From an uncultured Tissierellia bacterium (lineage in GTDB: Bacteria > Bacillota > Clostridia > Tissierellales > Peptoniphilaceae), in contig CABTYV010000060.1 of NCBI GenBank assembly GCA_902489145.1, positions 1 through 6,503 on the forward strand: a stretch of DNA of 6,503 bases. The letters run 5' to 3'. The stretch's first letter is position 1. Each line of letters begins with the position of its first letter. The notes beneath the pieces were generated by a model, which was not told the origin of the DNA, ran no database searches, and was given only the letters and a program-made list of their open reading frames with translations. This document shows positions 1 through 6,073 of the stretch, piece by piece. Both the position numbers and the translations under genes were made by a program.

Positions 1-103
1 AGAAGAAGGCCAGCCCCCCTAACAGAAGGGTGCCGACGAGGATGAAATACCACTTCTCCTTAATCAAACGAAAAAATTCCTGCAAAATAACGGATAAACT
101 CAT
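1..103 (-). CDS. Wzz/YveK-type polysaccharide chain-length determinant, N-terminal fragment (runs off left edge)
   Basis: Only the first 34 codons are present. The ATG at 103-101 overlaps the stop of the upstream polymerase gene as ATGA, which suggests translational coupling. A GAAAGGAAG ribosome binding site lies about eight bases before it, inside the end of the polymerase gene. The peptide begins MSLSVILQEFFRLIKEKWY and then turns hydrophobic from about residue 19 (FILVGTLLLGGLAFF). This matches the usual start of Wzz/YveK/TuaF-like proteins: a short amphipathic segment with basic residues, then the first membrane helix. In that family the protein sits in the cytoplasmic membrane with a large external domain and controls how long polymerised chains grow. 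The position directly after a Wzy-type polymerase supports the call. The diagnostic domain lies outside the window, so the family is inferred from a short N-terminus plus context. Confidence 0.6.
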   Translation of the reverse strand, partial: MSLSVILQEFFRLIKEKWYFILVGTLLLGGLAFF

Positions 104-1374
104 ACGCGCTTCCTTTCTTCCCATTCTTCCAGTTCGGTGACTTTGATGAAGCTGATGATCAGGGCAAATACTACCCAGTGCCATTCAATGAGCATATTGC
201 TAGCGGATACGGAGGAGACAAGGACCCAATTGATCATAAAAAGCAGGAGGGCGTTGGCATCCGCCCGGTACTTCTCCAGGCGTCGCCTCCGAACCAAACA
301 GATGCTCATCAGGAGATAGGTGCCCACATAAATCATAAAACCTAACACCCCGTTTGCGATGAGCAGCTCCCCCCACCAGTTATGAAGGTTGGTCTTGCCG
401 TCGGTTTCAAAATGTCGATAGAGGGCCATCCAGGGCTCCACATTGCCCGTGCCGACACCCAGGCCCATCGTTTTTCCGAGAAAGAGAAAGCCATTCTGCA
501 TCAGGCCGAAGCGAATTTGCTCGCTGGAAATGTAGGAAAGCACCCCAGGGGTCATCATAATGTACACCCAGTTTTCTAAGGCGGGATAGGCCGCATAGCC
601 GATCATCCCGAAAAAGCCCAGCCCCAGCAGCCAGGGCGAAGACCAATGGAAATGCAGATCCCATCGGAAGCGGAGCAGCAGGGCCAGGACCAGCACGATG
701 CCGGAGGAAATCAAGGCCAATCGGGAGTCGGATCGGTAAATCAAATAAAGGGCCAGGGCCATCATCGCATAAGTAAATAGGCTCGAGGCGGGTCCGCGGG
801 GGCGGAAGAGCCGAGCAAGCGATAAGCAGAGAAAACCGCTGAGCAGGACCGCATAGTCATTGCCGTTTGAAAAGCTGACAAAGGCGACCCGCTTTTCCTG
901 CGTGGCCCGGTCTCCCCATAAGGTGGTAAAGGCTTCATCCCCCTGAAAATAATGGCCCGTTATATCCTCCACCAAGCCTAACAGGAGGAGGATGACCAGA
1001 CAGATCCAGATAAAGTCCATCACCCGCTTCCAATCCTGGTAGCGATTGATATAGAAAAAAATGGCTGTCATGGCCATCAAGGCGATCAGGAGAATCACGT
1101 TACTCTTGAACCAGGCCTTTCGGTTGGCCACCCACAAAAAGGACAGCAGGGAAAGGGAGAAAAAGGCCACAAAGCCAAAATAAAGCTTATTGGCTTCCAG
1201 GCCCGCCCGCCAGGCCAATTGCTTACGATTGGTAATCATATGGAAAAAGGCGAGCAGGACGGCCCCTAAAACCAGCGCCCGGTAAGGAGAAAGATGCCCC
1301 CCTGCCATGGGAATGGAAAAAAGGTTCGAGCCGAAAAAAACCGCCCCTGCCATCAGTGCAATATATATAGTCAT
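100..1374 (-). CDS. Wzy/TuaE-type polysaccharide polymerase (O-antigen ligase/polymerase superfamily membrane protein)
   Basis: A 424-residue polytopic membrane protein with about ten to twelve hydrophobic segments, for example near residues 30-46, 62-82, 91-108, 120-134, 172-190, 199-213, 218-235, 249-263, 341-360 and 375-418. Family-type landmarks are SNGNDYA at 169-175, RSDSRLALISSG at 214-225 and GLGVGTGN at 314-321. NLHNWWGELLIANG at 329-342 has the His-Asn pair typical of the Wzy_C/O-antigen ligase region, and it follows the large polar stretch expected outside the membrane. The NDYA, GVGTGN and HNWW combination recalls teichuronic acid polymerase TuaE, judged from memory rather than alignment. 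The likely role is joining undecaprenyl-linked repeat units on the outer face of the membrane. The ATG at 1374-1372 has AGAAAGG upstream. The gene follows the flippase by 31 bases and overlaps the Wzz-like gene by four. A ligase role is the alternative, but polymerase fits better beside Wzx and Wzz genes. Confidence 0.8.
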   Translation of the reverse strand: MTIYIALMAGAVFFGSNLFSIPMAGGHLSPYRALVLGAVLLAFFHMITNRKQLAWRAGLEANKLYFGFVAFFSLSLLSFLWVANRKAWFKSNVILLIALMAMTAIFFYINRYQDWKRVMDFIWICLVILLLLGLVEDITGHYFQGDEAFTTLWGDRATQEKRVAFVSFSNGNDYAVLLSGFLCLSLARLFRPRGPASSLFTYAMMALALYLIYRSDSRLALISSGIVLVLALLLRFRWDLHFHWSSPWLLGLGFFGMIGYAAYPALENWVYIMMTPGVLSYISSEQIRFGLMQNGFLFLGKTMGLGVGTGNVEPWMALYRHFETDGKTNLHNWWGELLIANGVLGFMIYVGTYLLMSICLVRRRRLEKYRADANALLLFMINWVLVSSVSASNMLIEWHWVVFALIISFIKVTELEEWEERKRV

Positions 1375-1405
1375 AAAAAGCCTTTCTGGTGTCTCCTACC
1401 GGTGC

Positions 1406-2818
1406 TTATTCAAAATCCCAGCTGCCCTGCCCCTGGCGAATCTCTCTTGCCGTGCGAATGGTGGGCCACTGAATCAAGACCTCCACCAGGGTCATCCCCG
1501 CCAGAAAAGCAAAGCGCCAGGGCAAGCCCAGGGCAAAATAGATGCCAGTGCCCACCATGAGGGTCACCGTCAAAACCTGCTTTTTCTGGTCAATGCGGAA
1601 GCCACATCGTCTGGAGAAATAGGTCCGTGCCAGATAGTATACGATGAAGGAGGTCGCTTGGGCAATGGCTGCGCCCCGATAGCCAATCGCAGGGGTCAGG
1701 GTCATATTAACCAAGAAAGTTGGAATAATTGTGATGGCAGAAATCAACAAATTATACTGCGTTTTTCGCTGAAAAATGATGCCCAGAGTTGTGATTTCGG
1801 ACAGGATCAGCATGATCGGACTGATGGAAAGGAGCCCCAGGATCCCGGCCACCCCCTGGTACTGGTCCCCCAGGACAAGGCGTACCCCCGGTGAAACCAG
1901 CATCACCACCAGGTAGACGCCCGTCAGCACCAAAAGAAGGGCATCCGAAATGAAGGAAAAGTGCTTCATCTCCCGGTCGCTGTCATACCAGCGCAGAGCG
2001 GTCGGCACCCAGAAATTGGAAAAGGCCGTGGTGACAATGCTGAAAAGGTTGACAATCCCCCGCCCCACGTTGTAGATGCCCAGCTGGTCCCGGCTGGCAA
2101 AGCGGTGGAGAAAGAGGTTGTCCATGGTATTGAGGCCGGCTTGAAGGCCCACCAATAAAACCAGGGGCGTCCCGTAGAGGACCATGCGGCGCAGGAGCGA
2201 CCAGTCCATCTCAAAGCCCGAAAAATCAAAGTAGGCTCGGTGGCGGTAGAGCAAGTAAAAGTCCACCGCAAGCTCGCCCAGAAGCAGGCCCAGGATGGCC
2301 CCAAAGTAGGTGCGCCAACCCAGGAGAAGAAAGAGCATGGTGCAAAGAAAGATGCTGAGCTTGATCACAATGGCAATTTTAGAATAACGAACCGCCTGCT
2401 CGGCCATGCGGACGATCAAAAAGATGAAGCGTTCCAAGACCCCCATCACACACCACAAGCCCCCCAGGAGCACCAATAGCCTTTCATTGGGATTTTGAAA
2501 GAGATATTGGGAGATGGGCCGATAGCAAAATACTGTGGCAAGAAAGAAGAGACCTGCAACGCCTAGGGGTATGAGGATGGCCTGTTGAAAGACATGGATC
2601 TTGTGGTCCTTGCTATGATATTCCCGCACGAAAGCCTGGTCCAAGCCCACACAAAGCAGGACCGGGATCTGGAAAAGAATGGTCTTGAAAAGAGAAAAGG
2701 TGCCATAATCGCCCTGGGCCATCAGCCGGGTCATCAGGGGAATCTGGAGGACCGAAATCACCGCCCCGACCAGGGAGCCCAGTGAAAAGCCGGCCAGCCG
2801 CTTTAAAAATGCCTTCAT
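1406..2818 (-). CDS. Wzx-type polysaccharide flippase (MOP superfamily membrane protein)
   Basis: Predicted 470-residue membrane protein with about twelve to fourteen hydrophobic segments along its whole length, the usual size for polysaccharide biosynthesis flippases. The N-terminus (MKAFLKRLAGFSLGSLVGAV, then RLMAQGDYGTFSLF at 31-44) matches the family pattern of a basic start, a first helix and a short loop ending in D/EYG. TMDNLFLHRF followed by LGIYNVG around 231-252 resembles the conserved middle segment (DRF...LGIYS). The role inferred from the family is moving lipid-linked oligosaccharide units across the cytoplasmic membrane for polymerisation. The open frame extends upstream to an ATG at 2914. 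That extension overlaps the glycosyltransferase gene by 74 bases and encodes polar, Pro/Gly-rich residues unlike a flippase start. The ATG at 2818 has GCAGAGG just upstream and lies 22 bases after the glycosyltransferase stop, so I use it. Confidence 0.85.
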   Translation of the reverse strand: MKAFLKRLAGFSLGSLVGAVISVLQIPLMTRLMAQGDYGTFSLFKTILFQIPVLLCVGLDQAFVREYHSKDHKIHVFQQAILIPLGVAGLFFLATVFCYRPISQYLFQNPNERLLVLLGGLWCVMGVLERFIFLIVRMAEQAVRYSKIAIVIKLSIFLCTMLFLLLGWRTYFGAILGLLLGELAVDFYLLYRHRAYFDFSGFEMDWSLLRRMVLYGTPLVLLVGLQAGLNTMDNLFLHRFASRDQLGIYNVGRGIVNLFSIVTTAFSNFWVPTALRWYDSDREMKHFSFISDALLLVLTGVYLVVMLVSPGVRLVLGDQYQGVAGILGLLSISPIMLILSEITTLGIIFQRKTQYNLLISAITIIPTFLVNMTLTPAIGYRGAAIAQATSFIVYYLARTYFSRRCGFRIDQKKQVLTVTLMVGTGIYFALGLPWRFAFLAGMTLVEVLIQWPTIRTAREIRQGQGSWDFE

Positions 2819-2840
2819 AAAACCTCTGCTTCCATCGTCC

Positions 2841-3977
2841 TTATCTCCCCTCCGACCGGGCCAACAAGGTCCCGTAGAGGGCTTGGTATTTTTCGGAGAT
2901 CCGGTCCCAGTCAAATCGCTCCGCAGCCTTTCGCAGCCGCTTCGATCGACCTGGGTCCGGTTCTAATAGTCGTAGCAATTTTTCAGCTAGGTCCTCCGGC
3001 GAATGATCATCCACCGCATAGCCTACCTGACCCTCCGGAAACTGGCCATCAAAACCCTGTCCCCGGGTATAGAGCACGGGGCAGGCCTGGCTCAGGGCTT
3101 CCGCGTACACCAAGCCGAAGGTCTCCCGGTGGGAGGGAAGCACAAAGGCATGGGCGCTTCGGTAGTAGGGTAAAAGCGCTTCCTGGCTCAAACGGCCCAG
3201 ATGCGTCGCGAAGGGATAGGCCAAAACAGCCCGACTGTAGGCTTCATCGCGCCGGGCACCCGCTAGAAAATAGTGGACGCGGTAGCCGGCCTTCTCCAGC
3301 AGGGCCAGGGCCTGGCAGACCAGAAGCTGATTTTTATTCTTTTCGATATGACCCACCGTCAGGATGCGCAGGTCTTTTTTGGGATCCGGCCTTTCCTCCG
3401 TCCCAGACCAGGGAGCCAGAAAAAGGGGGGCAATGCCATTGGGAATGATCCGGGCCTTGGCCAGCAGGGCTTCCCGCGCCGCCCCCGTAAGAAAGTTGTC
3501 AGCCAAAAAATCGCGCTGGGTTGGGGAAAGGAAAACCACCGCTGAGGCATTCTGTAAAATTTTTCGGCCCAGCCCCCTTAAATAGAAACGGTAGCGAAAG
3601 AAGAAAAGATCTGTCGAACGAACCGCTACCACATAGGGCACGGCAAAATCCTTTTTATACCGATAGGCCAGGTAGCCGTCCGAAAAAAGGGTGTGAGCAT
3701 GAAGAAGATCCCATTGTTGCCCCGCTTCATGGGTCAAAAGCGCCCGATAGACCTTCGCTTCCTTGCGAAAGAAAAAAAGCCGGTCCCTTTTTTCAAAAGG
3801 AAGACAGGCATAGATGTAGTCCCGATCAAAGGCCTCGCCCGCCTGAACGGGCCCCAGGGAGCGATCATTGAAATGAAAAACGGAAAAATGCGCCACTTCC
3901 TCGTTCAACCGGTCCCACAGCAGCCGGTAGAAGCCGTCTCGATTGCCCGTGAGCTGTAAAATCCTTGCCTCAAGCAT
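2841..3977 (-). CDS. GT4-family (group 1) glycosyltransferase, first gene of the polysaccharide operon
   Basis: A 378-residue GT-B fold enzyme with no membrane segment, probably cytoplasmic or peripheral, transferring a sugar from a nucleotide donor to the growing lipid-linked unit. Numbered from the chosen start, the acceptor-side domain includes LLHAHTLFSDGYLA near 91-104 and VRSTDL near 119-124. IPNGI at about 177-181 marks the interdomain region. The donor domain begins ILTVGHIEKNKNQ near 205. VLPSHRETFGLVYAE carries the EX7E motif, with glutamates at about 285 and 293, typical of retaining GT4 enzymes. The sugar and linkage cannot be read from sequence. The frame allows a start at 4013 (MMIESCGKG...), but that ATG has no ribosome binding site and lies inside a promoter-like -10 sequence. 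The ATG at 3977 has GGAAAGGGGG eight bases upstream and begins MLEARILQLTG, a usual GT-B first strand. The flippase gene follows after 22 bases. Confidence 0.85.
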   Translation of the reverse strand: MLEARILQLTGNRDGFYRLLWDRLNEEVAHFSVFHFNDRSLGPVQAGEAFDRDYIYACLPFEKRDRLFFFRKEAKVYRALLTHEAGQQWDLLHAHTLFSDGYLAYRYKKDFAVPYVVAVRSTDLFFFRYRFYLRGLGRKILQNASAVVFLSPTQRDFLADNFLTGAAREALLAKARIIPNGIAPLFLAPWSGTEERPDPKKDLRILTVGHIEKNKNQLLVCQALALLEKAGYRVHYFLAGARRDEAYSRAVLAYPFATHLGRLSQEALLPYYRSAHAFVLPSHRETFGLVYAEALSQACPVLYTRGQGFDGQFPEGQVGYAVDDHSPEDLAEKLLRLLEPDPGRSKRLRKAAERFDWDRISEKYQALYGTLLARSEGR

Positions 3978-3985
3978 GCTCGCCG

Positions 3986-3995
3986 CCCCCTTTCC
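3986..3995 (-). promoter_or_regulatory. Ribosome binding site deciding the glycosyltransferase start
   Basis: On the minus strand this reads GGAAAGGGGG, eight bases before the ATG at 3977-3975. No comparable purine-rich site precedes the in-frame ATGs at 4013 and 4010. This is the main reason for choosing the shorter 378-residue protein. Confidence 0.6.
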
Positions 3996-4008
3996 ACATG
4001 ATTCTATC

Positions 4009-4017
4009 ATCATACCA
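4009..4017 (-). promoter_or_regulatory. Candidate extended -10 promoter of the polysaccharide operon
   Basis: The minus strand reads TGGTATGAT, matching the extended -10 consensus TGnTATAAT at all but one position. It lies between the terminator of the CoA-transferase operon and the glycosyltransferase. Transcription would start near 4002, leaving a leader of about 25 bases that holds the GGAAAGGGGG ribosome binding site. I see no good -35 hexamer at 16-18 bases, which extended -10 promoters can tolerate. Position and motif support it, but a nine-base match in an AT-rich gap could be chance. Confidence 0.4.
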
Positions 4018-4047
4018 TGAAGCCCGTAGCAATGTTGTGAAAATCAT

Positions 4048-4091
4048 GAAAACGAAAAGGGGACCGCCTGCACTTGCCAGGACCGGTCCCC
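4048..4091 (-). terminator. Rho-independent terminator of the thioesterase/CoA-transferase operon
   Basis: It begins 13 bases after the CoA-transferase stop. On the minus strand GGGGACCG (4091-4084) pairs with CGGTCCCC (4066-4059) as eight perfect base pairs. Inside, after a two-base bulge, CCTG pairs with CAGG around a seven-base loop (GCAAGTG). The stem is followed directly by TTTTCGTTTT (4058-4049). The run of T is interrupted, but stem strength and position make a terminator likely. It separates the acyl-CoA genes from the polysaccharide operon. Confidence 0.8.
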
Positions 4092-4104
4092 TGCCTTTAT
4101 CATC

Positions 4105-5460
4105 TTATCTTTTATTGGAATTGCGCCAGATGCCCATCGCTTTGGCTTTTTCGATCAGATCCTCCCGGAAATCGGGGTGGGCGATTGAAATCAAGCCTTC
4201 CGCGCGCTGCCACATGGACTTGCCCATCAGAGAAACGATGCCGTACTCCGTGGCCACATATTGAGTCGTATTGCGGGGGTCGGTGACGGTAGAGCCTTCC
4301 TGCAGGGTGGGCAAAATGGTGGATACGAGGCTGCCATCCTTGCCCTTGTGGGTGGAGGCCAGGGCAATGATCGACTTGCCTCCCCGGGAAAGATAGGCGC
4401 CCAAGACGAAATCCAATTGTCCGCCCGTTCCGGAAATCTGCCGGGTGCCGGCGGACTCGCCATTGACTTGGCCGAAGAGGTCGACGTTGATGCAGTTGTT
4501 GATCGAAGTGAAATGGTCCATTTGGGCACAGACGGAGGGATCATTCACATAATCCACCGGTGCGGTGATGATGGTCTGATTGTGATCTAAATAATCGTAG
4601 AGGGCCTGGGTGCCGGTTGCAAAGGCAAACATCTGCTTGCCCGGGTGTAGCTCATTGTAGCGGCCCGTAATCTTGCCGGCTTTGGCCATCTTCATCATGG
4701 AGTCCACATACATCTCCGTGTGAATGGACAAATCTTTAAGATCCGATTCCGCAATCATGGCGCCTACGGCATTGGGCATACCGCCGATGCCTAACTGGAG
4801 GGTGGCTCCATCCACGATTTCCGGCATTACGACCGAGGCAATTTTCCGATCCAGCTCCGAAGGCGTCGCATCCGGGATGGTGACCATAGGCTCATCCGAC
4901 TCGACGAGGGCCTTCACCTGGGAGATATGGATGGTATCCGAGTGGGCGCCCACCGTATAAGGCATATTGGGATTGACCTCTAAGACGACCTGCCTGGCCT
5001 GCTGGATGGAGGCCCAGGTGGAGGCGATGCAGGGGCCCAGGTTGAAATAGCCATACTCATCCATGGGGCCCGTTTGTAGAAATAGAGTGTCATAGGGCGG
5101 CACGTCGCCCTTCTTGAAGTAGAGCGGCAGCTGGGCAAAACGCATGGGCGCATGATACACGCCGCCGTGCGCCATCTTTAGCGCCTTTCGGTCAAAGCCC
5201 CCCAAATACCAGGAGTTATAGGTGAAGACCTGCCGGCCCACCCGTTCGTTGGCCGCCACAAAGGGAGAGGGACGGAAGAGGAGGTAGCCTCGAATATTGA
5301 CATCCTCCAGCTCCTCGGCTCGATCGGCGATGGCGTCTAGCAGGTGCACCGGAATGGACAGGGCATGACCAATGTCAATCCAGTCCCCGGATTGGACCAG
5401 CTTGGCTGCTTCCTTTGCGTCCACCTTTTTTTCTTCATATTCCTTGCGAAAGTCTGTCAT
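4105..5460 (-). CDS. Acetyl-CoA hydrolase/transferase-family CoA-transferase (butyryl-CoA or 4-hydroxybutyrate:acetate type)
   Basis: A complete 451-residue cytoplasmic enzyme of about the usual family length (430-450). Family members move CoA from an acyl-CoA to a carboxylic acid, commonly acetate, through a glutamyl-CoA thioester intermediate. PMDEYGYFNLG at 132-142 closes the N-terminal domain. QLGIGGMPNAVG near 222-233 is the glycine-rich segment. The Glu in SIHTEMY (E249) is the likely catalytic glutamate by comparison with clostridial 4-hydroxybutyrate CoA-transferase. SGTGGQLDFV with GAYLSRGGKS, about 343-363, matches butyryl-CoA:acetate and 4-hydroxybutyrate CoA-transferases more than acetyl-CoA hydrolases. 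Substrate choice (butyrate, propionate, 4-hydroxybutyrate) cannot be settled from sequence. The ATG at 5460-5458 has AAAGGGAAG just upstream. The thioesterase lies 91 bases upstream and a terminator follows the stop. No 3-hydroxybutyryl or crotonyl pathway genes are in the window, so a place in butyrate formation is inference. Confidence 0.88.
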   Translation of the reverse strand: MTDFRKEYEEKKVDAKEAAKLVQSGDWIDIGHALSIPVHLLDAIADRAEELEDVNIRGYLLFRPSPFVAANERVGRQVFTYNSWYLGGFDRKALKMAHGGVYHAPMRFAQLPLYFKKGDVPPYDTLFLQTGPMDEYGYFNLGPCIASTWASIQQARQVVLEVNPNMPYTVGAHSDTIHISQVKALVESDEPMVTIPDATPSELDRKIASVVMPEIVDGATLQLGIGGMPNAVGAMIAESDLKDLSIHTEMYVDSMMKMAKAGKITGRYNELHPGKQMFAFATGTQALYDYLDHNQTIITAPVDYVNDPSVCAQMDHFTSINNCINVDLFGQVNGESAGTRQISGTGGQLDFVLGAYLSRGGKSIIALASTHKGKDGSLVSTILPTLQEGSTVTDPRNTTQYVATEYGIVSLMGKSMWQRAEGLISIAHPDFREDLIEKAKAMGIWRNSNKR

Positions 5461-5551
5461 TTTCTTCCCTTTCTATACAAATGCCGCCCAGGTCTTGAAC
5501 GTTTTCCTCGATTCGGTTCTATTCTTACCCGAATGCAATATCCCTACTCCT
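5461..5551 (-). other. 91-base gap between thioesterase and CoA-transferase genes, with an inverted repeat and a possible 21-codon frame
   Basis: Two things stand out on the minus strand. A six-base perfect inverted repeat, ATTCGG/CCGAAT (5534-5529 and 5516-5511), encloses a 12-base loop with no T-run after it, so it is not an obvious terminator. An AAAGGAG sequence (5553-5547), overlapping the thioesterase stop, sits eight bases before a TTG at 5538. That TTG opens a 21-codon frame ending with TAG at 5475-5473, encoding a basic peptide (MHSGKNRTE then SRKTFKTWAAFV). I do not recognise the peptide. The gap may equally be an untranslated spacer or hold a promoter for the CoA-transferase; I found no convincing -35/-10 pair. 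Confidence 0.3.
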
Positions 5552-5968
5552 TTACCCTTCTTTTTTCTGATCAGGATCAAGGACATAATATTGGGCATCG
5601 GCCGTTCCAATCAGACGATCCTCCACGGAAAGGGTGCAGGACCCGATCAAAAGATGCCCCCCTGCCCGTACAACCTCCCCCTTGCAAATCACCTGATCCC
5701 CCTTTTCAGCCGGTCCTAAAAAGCGATAATGAAGATCTGTGGTGACGTAGGAGGCTCCATCCGGCCGTCCTGCAAAACAGGTGCCAATGCAGTGGTCTGC
5801 CAAGGTCAGGAGCACGCCGCCGTGGGCAATGCCCCCGTTATTCAAAAACTCCTCTGTAATTTCACAGGCCATGGTGCAGTGGCCGGGGCTTCGTTCCAGA
5901 TAAATCAAATGTAAATGCTTTCGAAAGTTGGAATGATCCTCATAAGGGATCGACCTGGTCTTTGACAA
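5552..5968 (-). CDS. PaaI-like hotdog-fold acyl-CoA thioesterase
   Basis: A 138-residue cytoplasmic protein of the usual length for single-domain 4HBT/PaaI thioesterases, which hydrolyse acyl-CoA to free acid and CoA, usually as tetramers. The hallmark is NNGGIAHGGVLLTLADHC at about residues 43-60. It holds the HGG turn (about 49-51) and, in the following helix, Asp58, which corresponds to the catalytic acid of PaaI. The strands TTDLHYRFLGPAEKGDQV and later VVRAGGHLLIGSCTLS fit the hotdog sheet. Acyl preference, aromatic or aliphatic, is not predictable here. The frame opens with a GTG at 5983 that has only a poor ribosome binding site. A TTG at 5968 is preceded by a near-perfect AAGGAGG at five bases, so I choose TTG. 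It lies between the nucleoside phosphorylase terminator and the CoA-transferase, probably in one unit with the latter. Confidence 0.85.
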   Translation of the reverse strand: MSKTRSIPYEDHSNFRKHLHLIYLERSPGHCTMACEITEEFLNNGGIAHGGVLLTLADHCIGTCFAGRPDGASYVTTDLHYRFLGPAEKGDQVICKGEVVRAGGHLLIGSCTLSVEDRLIGTADAQYYVLDPDQKKEG

Positions 5969-5973
5969 GTGTA

Positions 5974-5980
5974 CCTCCTT
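5974..5980 (-). promoter_or_regulatory. Strong ribosome binding site deciding a TTG start of the thioesterase
   Basis: The minus strand reads AAGGAGG, then TACAC, then TTG (5968-5966). The site itself falls inside codons 2-4 of the longer GTG-started frame, where it would have no function. That argues for initiation at TTG and a protein beginning fMet-Ser-Lys-Thr-Arg. Confidence 0.7.
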
Positions 5981-6010
5981 CACGGCCCTGCTCTAGGCCC
6001 TACATTCCAG

Positions 6011-6066
6011 AAAAAAACAGCGCAAGTGCGCTTCCTCTGAGGCGCAACCTGCCCTGTTCTTTTTTT
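6011..6066. terminator. Strong, symmetric rho-independent terminator after purine nucleoside phosphorylase
   Basis: Three stacked stems share one axis: AACAG/CTGTT (6016-6020 with 6054-6058), GCAAG/CCTGC (6022-6026 with 6048-6052, pairing more fully on the minus strand through one G-T wobble) and TGCGC/GCGCA (6027-6031 with 6042-6046). The loop is ten bases (6032-6041). One mismatch and one bulged base separate the stems. Read leftwards, the stem runs into seven T (the A-run at 6011-6017). Read rightwards, it runs into C plus seven T (6060-6066). The phosphorylase stop at 6074 is 15 bases away, so its main job is ending that minus-strand transcript. The symmetry would also stop plus-strand transcription. 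Confidence 0.88.
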
Positions 6067-6073
6067 ATGGCCC

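Noticed and set aside
1307..1894. 195-codon plus-strand open frame opposite the flippase gene
   Set aside because: It lies antisense to convincing membrane-protein genes, has a low-complexity polar composition, no recognisable motif and no ribosome binding site. It is a shadow of the coding strand.
2819..2914. 32-residue N-terminal extension of the flippase from an ATG at 2914
   Set aside because: It would overlap the glycosyltransferase gene by 74 bases and encodes a polar Pro/Gly-rich tract unlike flippase N-termini. A better-placed start with a ribosome binding site exists at 2818.
1290..5666. A 17-base identical direct repeat at 1290-1306 and 5650-5666
   Set aside because: Both copies encode Ala-Gly-Gly-His-Leu in frame with the same codons, in unrelated genes (polymerase and thioesterase). 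The identity ends at once on either side, so coincidence of codon choice explains it.
5344..5745. Plus-strand open frames of 133 and 115 codons crossing the CoA-transferase/thioesterase junction
   Set aside because: They overlap the conserved 5' end of the CoA-transferase and 3' end of the thioesterase on the other strand, and their translations resemble no protein family I know.
5984..6010. Possible promoter directly upstream of the thioesterase
   Set aside because: No acceptable -10 hexamer was found; the nearest TTG-type -35 lies within the terminator stem and is paired with a poor TAGGGC. A promoter is likely needed here but I cannot point to one.
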